A DNA stretch of 58,239 bases. It comes from Trichomonas tenax. Its lineage: Eukaryota > Parabasalia > Trichomonadida > Trichomonadidae. Positions 39,126 through 48,229 of the stretch are shown here, piece after piece. The translations under genes and the position numbers were made by a program. The stretch lies in NCBI GenBank assembly GCA_023091735.1, contig JALKBU010000230.1:1-58239 (forward strand), read 5' to 3'. Below the pieces are notes generated by a model, which saw only the letters and a list, made by a program, of their open reading frames with translations, ran no database searches and had not been told where the DNA came from. How positions within the stretch are numbered: the stretch's first letter is position 1; each line of letters begins with the position of its first letter.

Positions 39126-39150
39126 TAAAAAGTGCCATCCCGAAAGGTGA
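39126..39150 (-). promoter_or_regulatory. Core promoter of the 39114 gene: TCACCTTTCGG and GGCACTTTTTA
   Basis: TCACCTTTCGG (39150-39140) is identical to the string before the coiled-coil gene (15750-15740) and contains CCTTT, the core of the M5 start-site motif reported in T. vaginalis. GGCACTTTTTA (39136-39126) is identical to the string at 55532-55542. Confidence 0.45.
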
Positions 39151-39203
39151 CAATTTTATAAAAGTGACAAATATTAAAGTGTCAAATAAATAAAAGTGAC
39201 AAA

Positions 39204-39818
39204 ATGAAATTTCTTATCACAAACATTATTTCATTAGTAATATGTATAATTTTTATCATAGTAATCGTTGTTTCTCTTACCACCGATAACTGGGATCTAT
39301 TTGCAAAACTTTACGCTGCACCATTAAGCAGTTTATATTGCGCTTATTCTTTATTCTTATTTATTTCCATCATTGGCATGTTCGCATATTATGTTTCAAG
39401 CAATTCAATCCTAGGAGCGTACTCATATTACTTCGGCTTTTCCACATTACTGATTTTCATCGCTTGCATAATGAACAGTTCTCATAATGCACTCGTTAAC
39501 ACACAGCTGCAATTTGTGTACTCTAACGCAGATTATTTTCCAACAGCTAAAACAATTGAAGATGATTTACATTGCTGTCGTTTTTCTAAAAGCAATAGTT
39601 TACAATGCCATGACGGAACTAATGGAACCACTTACTGCGATGTTGCTGCTAAGAATAGATTTGGAAAGAAAATGGTTTTGCTTCAAGTATTGAATTACAT
39701 CTTTTTAGTTACAGTTATAATCAATTTCGTTGACATTATATTGAAGATATATAAGAACCGTGCTGAGTCCTCTGTTTCAGACAGTGCATTTCTTGCAAGA
39801 TTTGTCACTGTTACATGA
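39204..39818 (+). CDS. Tetraspanin-like membrane protein
   Basis: 204 aa with four hydrophobic helices: about 4-28, 45-66, 74-92 and a last one near 165-188 (VLLQVLNYIFLVTVIINFVD). A large Cys-bearing loop lies between helices 3 and 4, and short tails complete the tetraspanin topology. The loop has HCCRF in place of the usual CCG, plus two further cysteines (LQCHDG, TYCDVA), enough for two disulfides. Trichomonad tetraspanins sit in the plasma membrane and vesicles and are linked to adhesion and exosomes; that role is inferred. A splice-acceptor-like TTAACACACAG (39497-39507) occurs inside the reading frame, but the uninterrupted frame makes full sense, so no intron is called. Confidence 0.78.
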   Translation: MKFLITNIISLVICIIFIIVIVVSLTTDNWDLFAKLYAAPLSSLYCAYSLFLFISIIGMFAYYVSSNSILGAYSYYFGFSTLLIFIACIMNSSHNALVNTQLQFVYSNADYFPTAKTIEDDLHCCRFSKSNSLQCHDGTNGTTYCDVAAKNRFGKKMVLLQVLNYIFLVTVIINFVDIILKIYKNRAESSVSDSAFLARFVTVT

Positions 39819-39919
39819 GTTGTTCTTTAATGATTCGTATAATGATCGACGTATTATTTGTTTTCTATCTGATTAAAATTTGCTGATAAATACATTATTT
39901 ATAATATTACAAATAAAAA

Positions 39920-41188
39920 TTAATCCAGTGCGTGAGGAACTTTAGGTCCTAACTTATTCTGGATGAAGGCAACGGCCTTGGCAATAAGAACGCCCAAAGC
40001 TAATGCTAACAAGAATAATTTGATGCATTCAACAATCAATGGCTGCTCTTGTTCTGCGCTATGGATGTTGAACAAGCCTACTTTCTGTCCTTCCTGTGTA
40101 AAGGGTCTGTTTTCAATGTATCCGAGATCATTATTGATATTTGCAAGATTAAACTGTTCAGATGATTCAAACGAACACCCGGACTTAACAAAGTTAGTGT
40201 CTCTTGCTTTGAGTTCTAAGGATTCTTTTCCAGAGAAACTGCACTTTTTAAGTGTGACATCTGATCCTTGGGATGCAGCAATGGAAGGAAGGCCGGAATT
40301 TCTTGTGAATGAACATGATTCAATGAGTGTCTGACCTTGTTCTGATAAGCAAATGGATGATGCAGCAAATGTTCCGCGATGTGATTGAGAAACCGCATAA
40401 AAGTTTGAGTGATGGCAGTTAAATGACACAGATGGATGATTTGAAACAACACCACCATTTGGACCTGATGTTGAGCAACGATAAAATGAGCAATATCCAA
40501 TATCAACTGTGTCTCCTTGTATTTGACAAATTCCAACCTCTGTTGATTTGATTCTTGTTGCGTTCATATTCTTAATTGTGATTTTTCCGTCTGCTTCAGA
40601 ATTAAATAAACCATATTTAAGTGTTGAACATGCGGTGAATGAAGAATACTCAATATTCAATGTTTTGTAGTCGTGTGGCTTCATAAGAAAAGCTCCACAC
40701 TGCTCCAAACCTTCCAAATTCTGGAAAGTGCTATAAACACACTCTACTTCATCGTAACATGCAAACGCAGGACCAATCTTACATATGATCTTGATGAATA
40801 AAGCATTATAAATGCGTAGCCTATATTTAACTTGAATTGCACCACCGACTTGATCTCTGAGATCAAATTCTCTAAATATACTGTTATATATGCGAATTGG
40901 TTCATCTTTTAAGTCCTGTCTCGTATATTCGTAAACTTTTCCAATCATGAAAGCATCTTTTTCTACACGAATTGCGCTCGCAAGATATTTAGAGAAATGA
41001 CAGTTTCTGAACTCTGTAAGCATCTTTGGGTTAATAGAGAAAAGAAAATTTGATGATGAAAATTTAGAGCGAACGAAAACCGAGGAAAATGATGATTTTG
41101 TCGTCGATCTCGAGAAGGAAAGGAGAGGGGAAACTGAAGCATCTAATTTTTTGTTATTAAGATGGAGGAGAGTTAGATTTGTTCGCAT
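39920..41188 (-). CDS. Right-handed beta-helix membrane protein (Pmp-like)
   Basis: 422 aa from ATG 41188 (the frame is open from a GTG at 41239, which lies over the TTGTCACTTTTG motif). Residues about 40-350 are short beta-strand repeats with Asn, Ser and Cys at turns (NIEYSSFTACSTLKYGLFNS; IGYCSFYRCSTSGPNGGVVS), as in parallel beta-helix surface proteins. A single membrane helix near the C-terminus (LIVECIKLFLLALALGVLIA) is followed by a short tail (KLGPKVPHALD). No clear N-terminal signal peptide is seen, which is odd for a surface protein. Comparable T. vaginalis proteins are called Pmp-like and are candidate surface or adhesion molecules. Ligand unknown. Confidence 0.7.
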   Translation of the reverse strand: MRTNLTLLHLNNKKLDASVSPLLSFSRSTTKSSFSSVFVRSKFSSSNFLFSINPKMLTEFRNCHFSKYLASAIRVEKDAFMIGKVYEYTRQDLKDEPIRIYNSIFREFDLRDQVGGAIQVKYRLRIYNALFIKIICKIGPAFACYDEVECVYSTFQNLEGLEQCGAFLMKPHDYKTLNIEYSSFTACSTLKYGLFNSEADGKITIKNMNATRIKSTEVGICQIQGDTVDIGYCSFYRCSTSGPNGGVVSNHPSVSFNCHHSNFYAVSQSHRGTFAASSICLSEQGQTLIESCSFTRNSGLPSIAASQGSDVTLKKCSFSGKESLELKARDTNFVKSGCSFESSEQFNLANINNDLGYIENRPFTQEGQKVGLFNIHSAEQEQPLIVECIKLFLLALALGVLIAKAVAFIQNKLGPKVPHALD

Positions 41189-41211
41189 TTTTGAATTCTC
41201 CTCGAAAATAA

Positions 41212-41223
41212 CAAAAGTGACAA
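41212..41223 (-). promoter_or_regulatory. TTGTCACTTTTG motif upstream of the beta-helix gene
   Basis: Carries TCACT (TCAYW). It lies 24-35 nt before ATG 41188 and is nearly identical to the motif at 31984-31995. Confidence 0.45.
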
Positions 41224-41406
41224 CACAAATATTTGCCACATAAAATATTTACATGTCAATATATTTTCACATGCTAAAAATGCTTTTAGAAAAAATATAG
41301 AGTAGTGTCTATGATGAGAAAGAGGAATATTGATATATGACATTACATTGCGAGAGATATTTAAGAAATTATACAAGGGCACGTAAAACAAAATATTATA
41401 ACATTT

Positions 41407-42090
41407 TTAAGCCTTACGACGGGATGAGTGGATGTACAAAACACAGTGAAGATAGTTAGGATCTTCAATATCTTTGCGAATAGTATTATCGCCTGGAACT
41501 GGTTCAGCTGGATCCAGGTTAATATCTTTCTGGTCACGCTTGTTTGTAACAATAATTCCACGATCGTTATTTCCTTTGACATCGAATGTTGTTGATTCGT
41601 TATGAGTAATTGTTCGTGTCTTCCAGTTGAAATAGCTCATGTCAGTAATTTTCGGTTTGAGGAGTTTCTTGCAAGAGAAGTATGGAACCCAGTCCTCGTT
41701 TCTAAGACGATCTCCGAAATCAATGTAGGCGCTGATTTCTTGTCCTTTGGCATTTTCGCTTCTAAGGAATATGAGGCATGTCTTCTGACCGTTTCTGACT
41801 TCGTCTTCGATTTTGGCAAGCTCCACCATCAATGGCGAAGAAGAGCTGTCGCAGTTGATGTGAGCGAGCGGCACTTGGGCGCTACGCTTTGTCGTTTTCT
41901 GTTCAAGGAGTTCCTGCTTCTTTTGTTCAAATTTAGAGCGCTCCATGATATCAAGGCCACCGACACAGCCCAATTCGAAGAGACTGCGCGCAACATCGCG
42001 GTTGCCGAGATAGTAGAGATGCTCCTGTGTGATTTTTGAGTCGAGATAGTCTTCGTATGTCTCGAACCTTCCAACGATGTCCAAATCCAT
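41407..42090 (-). CDS. CFAP299: CFAP299 (cilia- and flagella-associated protein 299) homologue
   Basis: 227 aa, close to human CFAP299 (about 233). Family blocks in order: FETYEDYLDSKITQEHLYYL (9-28), ELGCVGG, EDEVRNGQKTCLIFLRSENA, KGQEISAYIDFGDRLR, a PKITDMSYFNWKTRTITHN segment, RDQKDINLDPAEPVPGDNTI and a C-terminal YLHCVLYIHSSRR. In animals it is an axonemal or spermatogenic protein; its presence fits an organism with motile flagella. Biochemical function unknown. No signal peptide or coiled coil. Complete, single exon. Confidence 0.92.
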   Translation of the reverse strand: MDLDIVGRFETYEDYLDSKITQEHLYYLGNRDVARSLFELGCVGGLDIMERSKFEQKKQELLEQKTTKRSAQVPLAHINCDSSSSPLMVELAKIEDEVRNGQKTCLIFLRSENAKGQEISAYIDFGDRLRNEDWVPYFSCKKLLKPKITDMSYFNWKTRTITHNESTTFDVKGNNDRGIIVTNKRDQKDINLDPAEPVPGDNTIRKDIEDPNYLHCVLYIHSSRRKA

Positions 42091-42629
42091 CTTAGAATCT
42101 AACGTATTTTATCGTCCTCAATATTTTTTATTAACGCTGAACCTATTTTAGCTATATATTTAGCTATTCCATGACATGTAAAGCAATTTTTACTAATAAA
42201 ATTTGACTGTTACCATTCATCATTTGATTTCATAATATTTTTTTCTAATAATTTTTGAATATTATAAATTTGTAATACACTATTTCAGCTCATAATTATT
42301 CTCAAGCGTAATGACTTGAATCAACATATTCAATATTTTGATAAATTCAATCTTTTACAATCATATATCAAGTTTAGAAATTTTATGCCTAGCATTAGCA
42401 TATCATATGTTATTATGATGATTAATATTTTTCAAAGGATATTATTTTTTTTTCAAATATGATCTTTTGTAGTTCGATGAGTATGATATAGTTGTGATAC
42501 ATTAGTCTAGTAGATTATATTTTGTAAAAGAATGAACTTCAATGCAAGAAAATCATAATTTCAATTAATTTTTGCGTAGCATTTTTGAATATCTTTGGAT
42601 TGATAGTTGAAATAAGTTATTTAAAGGCC
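42091..42629. other. Intergenic, no gene seen
   Basis: 540 bp, strongly AT-rich, between the 5' end of CFAP299 and the 3' end of the following gene. No repeat or RNA gene seen. Confidence 0.5.
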
Positions 42630-44000
42630 TTATAGTAATATTTCTAAAAATCTATTAATTCTTTCACTAATTTCATCACTGCAAGAATCTTGAATTTGTT
42701 CAAACCAACTTGGAAGGTCAAATTCTTTTGCATAGTGAATGAATAGATCTCTGAAGTTAGAAAATCGAGTAAAAATCATTTCGTATGCAATAAAAATCTG
42801 TTCTTGGAATATATCAAGATCCGAGACCCTCGAGAGTAAATTGAATGATTCTCGCGATATGAATTCAGCGGGATATGGATTGATGCACTGCAATAGCTTG
42901 AAGAATATTTTGAACGAGTACTTCACCTGGTAAGAATCAAAGTTTTCTATGTTATTGAACAAGAAATTGATTCCATTATATTGAAGGAAATTTTCAAAAT
43001 CATTTTCAGCCATTATCCATATTAACTTCATTCCTACAGATGAAACATCATTTCTTATTGTTGCATCAGTGATTTGCATTATCATTTCAAGTCTGGACAT
43101 TAAAATACTTGGATTTAGTTGAATGAAAGGAATCAGTCCAGAAAAAAGCATCAACAATTCTTCTGATGGTAAATCTGTTTCTATCATATCAATTATCTTC
43201 ATTAGATTCACTTCTGGGAATAGCTCTGGTTGAAATTGGTTGTTTTTATAAATTCTATATATTCCTTTCACACATTGCAAAATGTTTTGTCTTTCATCAT
43301 TGAAATCAATGAGCAATCCAAAAGTAAAACATATCATATCAAGAATTTCATCAGAAACAATTTCTTCACACAGAAATGAAAGCAGATTTGCTAGCGTCAT
43401 GCAAATAAAAGGCCTCTGCTTTGCCGTGATAAGTTTTATAAAACCTACTTCATCTTGTTGCGGTTGTATGAGTCTGATAAGTTTTTGGTGATCGAAGCAC
43501 ATTAAAAATTCTTTTATTATTTCTCTTTTGTAATTTATCAAGGCCGCATATACCCACAGTGCAAAATTTGTAACTCTTGTAGGAACATCTAATATGAATT
43601 CATTCAATGCAAGATAATATTGTTTTTGAATAAATATTTCTGCACATCCATCAATATAATCAACAATATAGCATAAGCATAATAATATAGAAGATGCTAA
43701 ATCTAAGTTATTGTATTTGAGACAATTTAGAACTAAAAAATCAATGAATTCGGATTCAAAAAGATTTGTAAGATGATTTGGATGTGTTGAACTTAAATAT
43801 AGCAATAAGCTGTTGATATTTTCATATAAAAGTTTAATGTTTTTCGATTGTTCAGCTTGAATAATTTCTTGAATAAAATTTTCATCATGAAAATCTCTTA
43901 AATCTGTATCTAAATGCACTTCATCGTCAAAATTCTTCAAATCTATAATCTTTTTGGTCTCTTTTGCTTGAAATAGCTTTAAATCATCTTTATAATCCAT
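42630..44000 (-). CDS. Hypothetical ARM/HEAT-type helical repeat protein
   Basis: 456 aa from ATG 44000 (MDYKDDLKLF); the frame is open from a TTG at 44033, but TCATA (44017-44013, minus) and CACTTTTTGG (44039-44030) mark the promoter there. The sequence is helical throughout with repeats of about 40 residues (LLLYLSSTHPNHLTNLFESE, DLASSILLCLCYIVDYI, ICMTLANLLSFLCEE), the composition of armadillo or importin-alpha-like solenoids. No basic importin-beta-binding head and no membrane segment. Not recognised. Its 5' end faces the similar helical gene at 44126 across 125 bp. Confidence 0.75.
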   Translation of the reverse strand: MDYKDDLKLFQAKETKKIIDLKNFDDEVHLDTDLRDFHDENFIQEIIQAEQSKNIKLLYENINSLLLYLSSTHPNHLTNLFESEFIDFLVLNCLKYNNLDLASSILLCLCYIVDYIDGCAEIFIQKQYYLALNEFILDVPTRVTNFALWVYAALINYKREIIKEFLMCFDHQKLIRLIQPQQDEVGFIKLITAKQRPFICMTLANLLSFLCEEIVSDEILDMICFTFGLLIDFNDERQNILQCVKGIYRIYKNNQFQPELFPEVNLMKIIDMIETDLPSEELLMLFSGLIPFIQLNPSILMSRLEMIMQITDATIRNDVSSVGMKLIWIMAENDFENFLQYNGINFLFNNIENFDSYQVKYSFKIFFKLLQCINPYPAEFISRESFNLLSRVSDLDIFQEQIFIAYEMIFTRFSNFRDLFIHYAKEFDLPSWFEQIQDSCSDEISERINRFLEILL

Positions 44001-44012
44001 CACATCAAAAAA

Positions 44013-44041
44013 TATGAAAAATAAAGGGTCCAAAAAGTGTT
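44013..44041 (-). promoter_or_regulatory. Promoter motifs of the 44000 gene
   Basis: On the minus strand: AACACTTTTTGG (44041-44030), CCCTTTA (44029-44023) and TCATA (44017-44013), all within 13-41 nt of ATG 44000. Confidence 0.4.
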
Positions 44042-44116
44042 CTCCCCTTTTATAATTTGTAAAAGTTGATTGACTTTAAAAACAGCTTTGCTAGGGTATG
44101 CTTTGTTTGAGTTTCG

Positions 44117-44121
44117 TCATT
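44117..44121 (+). promoter_or_regulatory. Initiator TCATT of the 44126 gene
   Basis: TCAYW match; predicted start A at 44119, 7 nt before ATG 44126. Confidence 0.6.
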
Positions 44122-44125
44122 TTTC

Positions 44126-45280
44126 ATGAATACCCAACAATTATCTGATCTTTTAATGGAAGATCTAATAAAGCAGATCAAAAGTGATTCACCACAGCTA
44201 CTAGAAGTCCTTGAAACAATCAAATCTCGGGAAAGAGAGTTACCTTCTCGCATGGAATATTATTGCTCTATTTTTTCGATTGAACAAGCGATGAATATAC
44301 TATCAAGTGGTTTTAGCAACAAGATAAAAGTTCTTGTTCTATACTTTTTAGGCTTTTTTGCCAAATGTTTGCAATTGAATGTCGAATATTTCAAAAATTT
44401 AACGACAATGTCAGTGTTTTTGAACTTATTTAATCGAAGTTCTCTAATCACTAAACAAGTATACCATGTTTTACAAAATCTAACAAGCAGATCAGTAACA
44501 ATTTCACAATTCCTTGCTGAAAATGGAATAATTGAAAAATCATTTACAGAAAAGCCATATTTTCGTATCATTGACACTATTACTAATGTAATTTCAATCG
44601 GTAATTTCGAGTTCACAGAAGAATTATTAAATTCATTGCAAAACTTTATTATGACATATCTCAATGCAGGAAATAAAGAAAAAGCCAGTGCTCTCAGATT
44701 GGCATCATTCCTACAATCCAAAAACATTCATGATTTCTCAGAAGTGGATCTTCATCAATATATCACATCAAAAGATAAAGATTTGGCTTCAGCAGCGTGT
44801 GATCTTATTTTGGAATTAGAAAATCCACCATTTACATACTTACTAGAGATAATAAATGCAACATCTCAATCATTTGTTCCTTTTGAAACTACATTCGAAG
44901 TATTGCTTAAAAATCATGACTCTTGGAACGGATATAACAAAGATATTGTTCTCGAGTTTATTAGATTCAACATTATCGAAGGAACATATGATGAATTAAA
45001 ACTTGGCACTAAGTTATATCTTCTTTACTGTGATTCGGACAATGAATGGGATAGTGAAGTATTCTTAAACATAATAAAATTCTGTGATGAAAAAGAGATG
45101 GCAATAGATATATTCAAATCAATCATCAAGTATAGCGAAATAGCTAAATCTGGTATTGATTTAGAAGGATTTACAGAAGTTCTCGAAGAGATATTTCCAT
45201 TTATTGATGACTATCTTACTTCAGAAAATGAAACACTTGCATTCTTAGCAAAGAGTTTAGCTGAAATAACAGCAGAATAG
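44126..45280 (+). CDS. Hypothetical helical-repeat protein
   Basis: 384 aa, alpha-helical over its whole length with a weak ARM/HEAT rhythm (MNILSSGFSNKIKVLVLYFL; VYHVLQNLTSRSVTISQFLA; YLLEIINATSQSFVPFETTF). No signal peptide, membrane segment or catalytic motif. The overall look, short helices separated by polar turns and an acidic C-terminus, is that of a small solenoid adaptor or proteasome-chaperone type protein (PSMD5-like is one idea), but I cannot support a name. Start fixed by the TCATT box 5 nt upstream. Convergent with the importin gene, 96 bp between stop codons. Confidence 0.72.
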   Translation: MNTQQLSDLLMEDLIKQIKSDSPQLLEVLETIKSRERELPSRMEYYCSIFSIEQAMNILSSGFSNKIKVLVLYFLGFFAKCLQLNVEYFKNLTTMSVFLNLFNRSSLITKQVYHVLQNLTSRSVTISQFLAENGIIEKSFTEKPYFRIIDTITNVISIGNFEFTEELLNSLQNFIMTYLNAGNKEKASALRLASFLQSKNIHDFSEVDLHQYITSKDKDLASAACDLILELENPPFTYLLEIINATSQSFVPFETTFEVLLKNHDSWNGYNKDIVLEFIRFNIIEGTYDELKLGTKLYLLYCDSDNEWDSEVFLNIIKFCDEKEMAIDIFKSIIKYSEIAKSGIDLEGFTEVLEEIFPFIDDYLTSENETLAFLAKSLAEITAE

Positions 45281-45376
45281 ATAATAATTTATTTGTAATT
45301 ACATTTAAAATAGATAATAAACATCGATTTCTTTAGTGAAATAAATAACATAAATCCTCTATATACTCTATAAATT

Positions 45377-48229
45377 TCATGCTCCTTTTCTTTGATTGAT
45401 TTTCAAGATCTTTCCTTGATTATATAAGAGCATGGATTCTAATTGTTCATTTGCAGGAAGATTTGCTTTGAATTCGTTGACATGCGGTGCTATGTAGTAA
45501 TTGAACAGAACATCATCCATTACCATAGCATTCACAGCAACTCTTGGTGTGACTTTATGCACCTGCGCAAGAAGACAGGATAAAATTGCTGATATCTCAG
45601 TATATTCGCCACAAATTTCATTAGCAATGTTTGCAATATCGTCAATAGGAATTGCTTGGCATCCTTTAAGAGAGCATTGTAACAAGAATGCAGCAGCATT
45701 TTGAGCGAATAGCATTCTCTGAGTTACAACTTCATAGGCTACAGCAACTGGATCTTCGAAGTCTTGGTTGTAACCGAATGTTTCAACAAAGTTCCTCAAA
45801 CTGTCAAATGATGCTTTCCTGCATTCTGGAATTTCTTCATGAACAAATTGAACTGCAGCAAAGACAAACATACTAAGAACTTCTTCATTAGCAGCACCTG
45901 AATGACAAACAAAGTTACTTAGTGCTATGCACGCATTCGATTTAACAATTGTTTCATCTCTGTTAATGAACTGGAAGAACGTTTCGAATATGTTCTCACA
46001 ATATGCTGCTGTTGCTCCTTTCATTACGATCGCTAGTGTTCCGAAGCAGTCAAATAATGATTCCAAAAGTTCCTTCCTCTGCTCGATAAATGAGGATTGG
46101 TCTGTCGCAAGGCTTTGATCAATCTCAGTTGATTCGTTTGCACTGGCAATCAAATACCTGATTAATGGATCAAATGCTTCTGTTATCTTTTCAGGCTGAG
46201 AAGCAAGAAGTCCAAGTTTGATAGCCTGGAATACAATTGGAGTGACTAAAGGATCAAAATCAAGCTCTATCATTGAAAGACAGAATGGAGCAAATTCGAA
46301 GTATGCAGCACCTTCTTTATATGCTTTAACAGCACCCGCAGCAACATTTCCTTCTGGATTCTTAATTTCTTTGTGGATCAATTGCTGCAAGTCATTTAAT
46401 TCTGTTGGTGAATAACTGAATAAAACTCCAATTGCCCAAAGAGCGCTTCCATGTGATTCAGCGATTGCAGTTGATGAATCTGTTTCATCATTCAACTCGA
46501 AAATATGCATCAACATTTGAACAATGTCTTTCAAATAATCTGTTGCCATTGGAGATGGGAAGAGTCTTGTAAGTCGTAGGATGGCAAGTGCTATTTCATT
46601 ATTCAAATCGAAGCTGCTTGCTTCAAGCATCTGATGCAATCTCTGGACAACATCAGGAAGGATTGATGGGCAGACTTTTGCCAATCCACAAAGAAGACGA
46701 GGAACTCCAATCACAGTGTCTGAGTTCTCCATGAGAGCATCAATGTTAATAATGCCATGAAGCCCTTCTTCGCTTGGAGGAAGAGCCATGATAATAGAAG
46801 ACAATAATGATAATAAGTCCGCCATAATATTGATATATTTCTGCTTATTCAACTTCTTTTTGATTTTTGTGATAATTTCTTTAGCAAACGGCGGCGCAGT
46901 TTCGGATTTCATAACAAGAATGTCAAGACAACAGATTACACTACGAGTCTTCATATGCTGAGCGAGCAACGCAACAATTTCCGAATAGTATTGAACAACA
47001 GACGAGAAGCAGTAAGCAATCAAGTCGAGGAGGAAAGTTATTGTATGTTCTTCGATGTTTGGTTCACCGCTTTGGAGACCTGCTGTGATAATCTCCATTG
47101 GGAAGTTCTGCGCGAAATGGTCTCTGCAGGCTGATGAAGCGAAGCATGCTTCAATAATAATTATCACGTTAATATTTCCTTCAGAAATTAATTCCCCTAT
47201 AATTGATAAAATAACATTGTCATCAAGATAGAATGATAAATAGGAAATGATCTTCTTGCAGCTCTGATAATCGATGCTTCCATCATCCTCTTGTGCGGCA
47301 GCGATCGAAAGAATTACCATTGTTCTAAAAACTTCAACAAGATCAGCTCCAATTTCACCATTATCTTCGATGATAAAACTGAGTGTTTTCTTTGCGAGCT
47401 TGCAAATGCGAAGTTTCATTTTGAGAGAGGTTTCTTCTGAGCCGATGACTTCAAATGAATAAGAAAGAAAAATTGGTGCTAAACTCGATAAATATGGATA
47501 ATGAACATTCATGACTCCACCGATTGTGGAAAAGATTCTCTTGCATTCCGTTTCTGATCTATTTTGCTCCACGCAGTGCTTCACAGCTTCAACGAGTGAA
47601 GAATCGAAATTTTCTACTGATTGCCATTGATCCGGATCATCAAGCGAGCAGGCAACGACACCGAAGAGTTCAATCGCTTGAATTCTTGTATTCTCTTGGT
47701 TTGAGCTCAAAAACTGTTTAATTATGCTTGCAATTGAAGCAAATAATTCAATTTGTGTGTCTACTGAAAGATTTACAAAAACTGTTTTAAGGATGCGTAG
47801 GGAAACATCATTCTTTGAATTTTCAGTTTGCAAATTAGAAAATGCGAAATCAATAATTTGTGGCCATTGAACAACACGGAAAAGTTCTGCTGCAACAGAG
47901 TCAAAAACATACCAAACGTGGCTCAAAACATCTGAATGTATTTCATTCTGAAATTCTGAGAAAATAAAATTTTGAAAATTGCCAACAAAGCTTTCATCCT
48001 TGCAAAAACATTCGAATGATAATCTCTTGAATGTAATTTTCATGTATTCGAAGCAGTAAAGCTTGAATCCTGCGTCTGAAGCTTGACTTGCTAAATTTAT
48101 TAAAGCAAAAAGCGAATTTGGATCATACAATGCTTGATTGATCTGCTGAGAGACTTCATTCTGCTGCTCAACAGACGTACCACGCATTATCGCTATTGCT
48201 TCTGTAAAGAAAGAACTTAATTCATTCAT
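45377..48229 (-). CDS. Importin-beta-family karyopherin (IPO4/IPO5-like)
   Basis: 950 aa of HEAT repeats from end to end. The N-terminus (QQINQALYDPNSLFALINLA, then FKLYCFEYMKITFKRLSF) matches the importin-beta N-terminal Ran-binding repeats. The later WQSVENFDSSLVEAVKHCVE, the acidic SIAAAQEDDGSIDY and the C-terminal HEAT units (for example VKAYKEGAAYFEFAPFCLSM; SNACIALSNFVCHSG) resemble the IPO4/IPO5/Kap123 branch. These receptors carry ribosomal proteins, histones and other cargo into the nucleus with Ran-GTP. Length is a little below the usual 1,050-1,100 aa. Upstream of the ATG is CCCCCCTTTC (48248-48239, minus), which contains the CCTTT core of the M5 start-site motif. Confidence 0.85.
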   Translation of the reverse strand: MNELSSFFTEAIAIMRGTSVEQQNEVSQQINQALYDPNSLFALINLASQASDAGFKLYCFEYMKITFKRLSFECFCKDESFVGNFQNFIFSEFQNEIHSDVLSHVWYVFDSVAAELFRVVQWPQIIDFAFSNLQTENSKNDVSLRILKTVFVNLSVDTQIELFASIASIIKQFLSSNQENTRIQAIELFGVVACSLDDPDQWQSVENFDSSLVEAVKHCVEQNRSETECKRIFSTIGGVMNVHYPYLSSLAPIFLSYSFEVIGSEETSLKMKLRICKLAKKTLSFIIEDNGEIGADLVEVFRTMVILSIAAAQEDDGSIDYQSCKKIISYLSFYLDDNVILSIIGELISEGNINVIIIIEACFASSACRDHFAQNFPMEIITAGLQSGEPNIEEHTITFLLDLIAYCFSSVVQYYSEIVALLAQHMKTRSVICCLDILVMKSETAPPFAKEIITKIKKKLNKQKYINIMADLLSLLSSIIMALPPSEEGLHGIINIDALMENSDTVIGVPRLLCGLAKVCPSILPDVVQRLHQMLEASSFDLNNEIALAILRLTRLFPSPMATDYLKDIVQMLMHIFELNDETDSSTAIAESHGSALWAIGVLFSYSPTELNDLQQLIHKEIKNPEGNVAAGAVKAYKEGAAYFEFAPFCLSMIELDFDPLVTPIVFQAIKLGLLASQPEKITEAFDPLIRYLIASANESTEIDQSLATDQSSFIEQRKELLESLFDCFGTLAIVMKGATAAYCENIFETFFQFINRDETIVKSNACIALSNFVCHSGAANEEVLSMFVFAAVQFVHEEIPECRKASFDSLRNFVETFGYNQDFEDPVAVAYEVVTQRMLFAQNAAAFLLQCSLKGCQAIPIDDIANIANEICGEYTEISAILSCLLAQVHKVTPRVAVNAMVMDDVLFNYYIAPHVNEFKANLPANEQLESMLLYNQGKILKINQRKGA

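Noticed and set aside
39497..39507. Splice-acceptor-like TTAACACACAG in the tetraspanin gene
   Set aside because: No GTAYGT donor upstream in suitable phase, and the uninterrupted frame gives a full four-helix protein.
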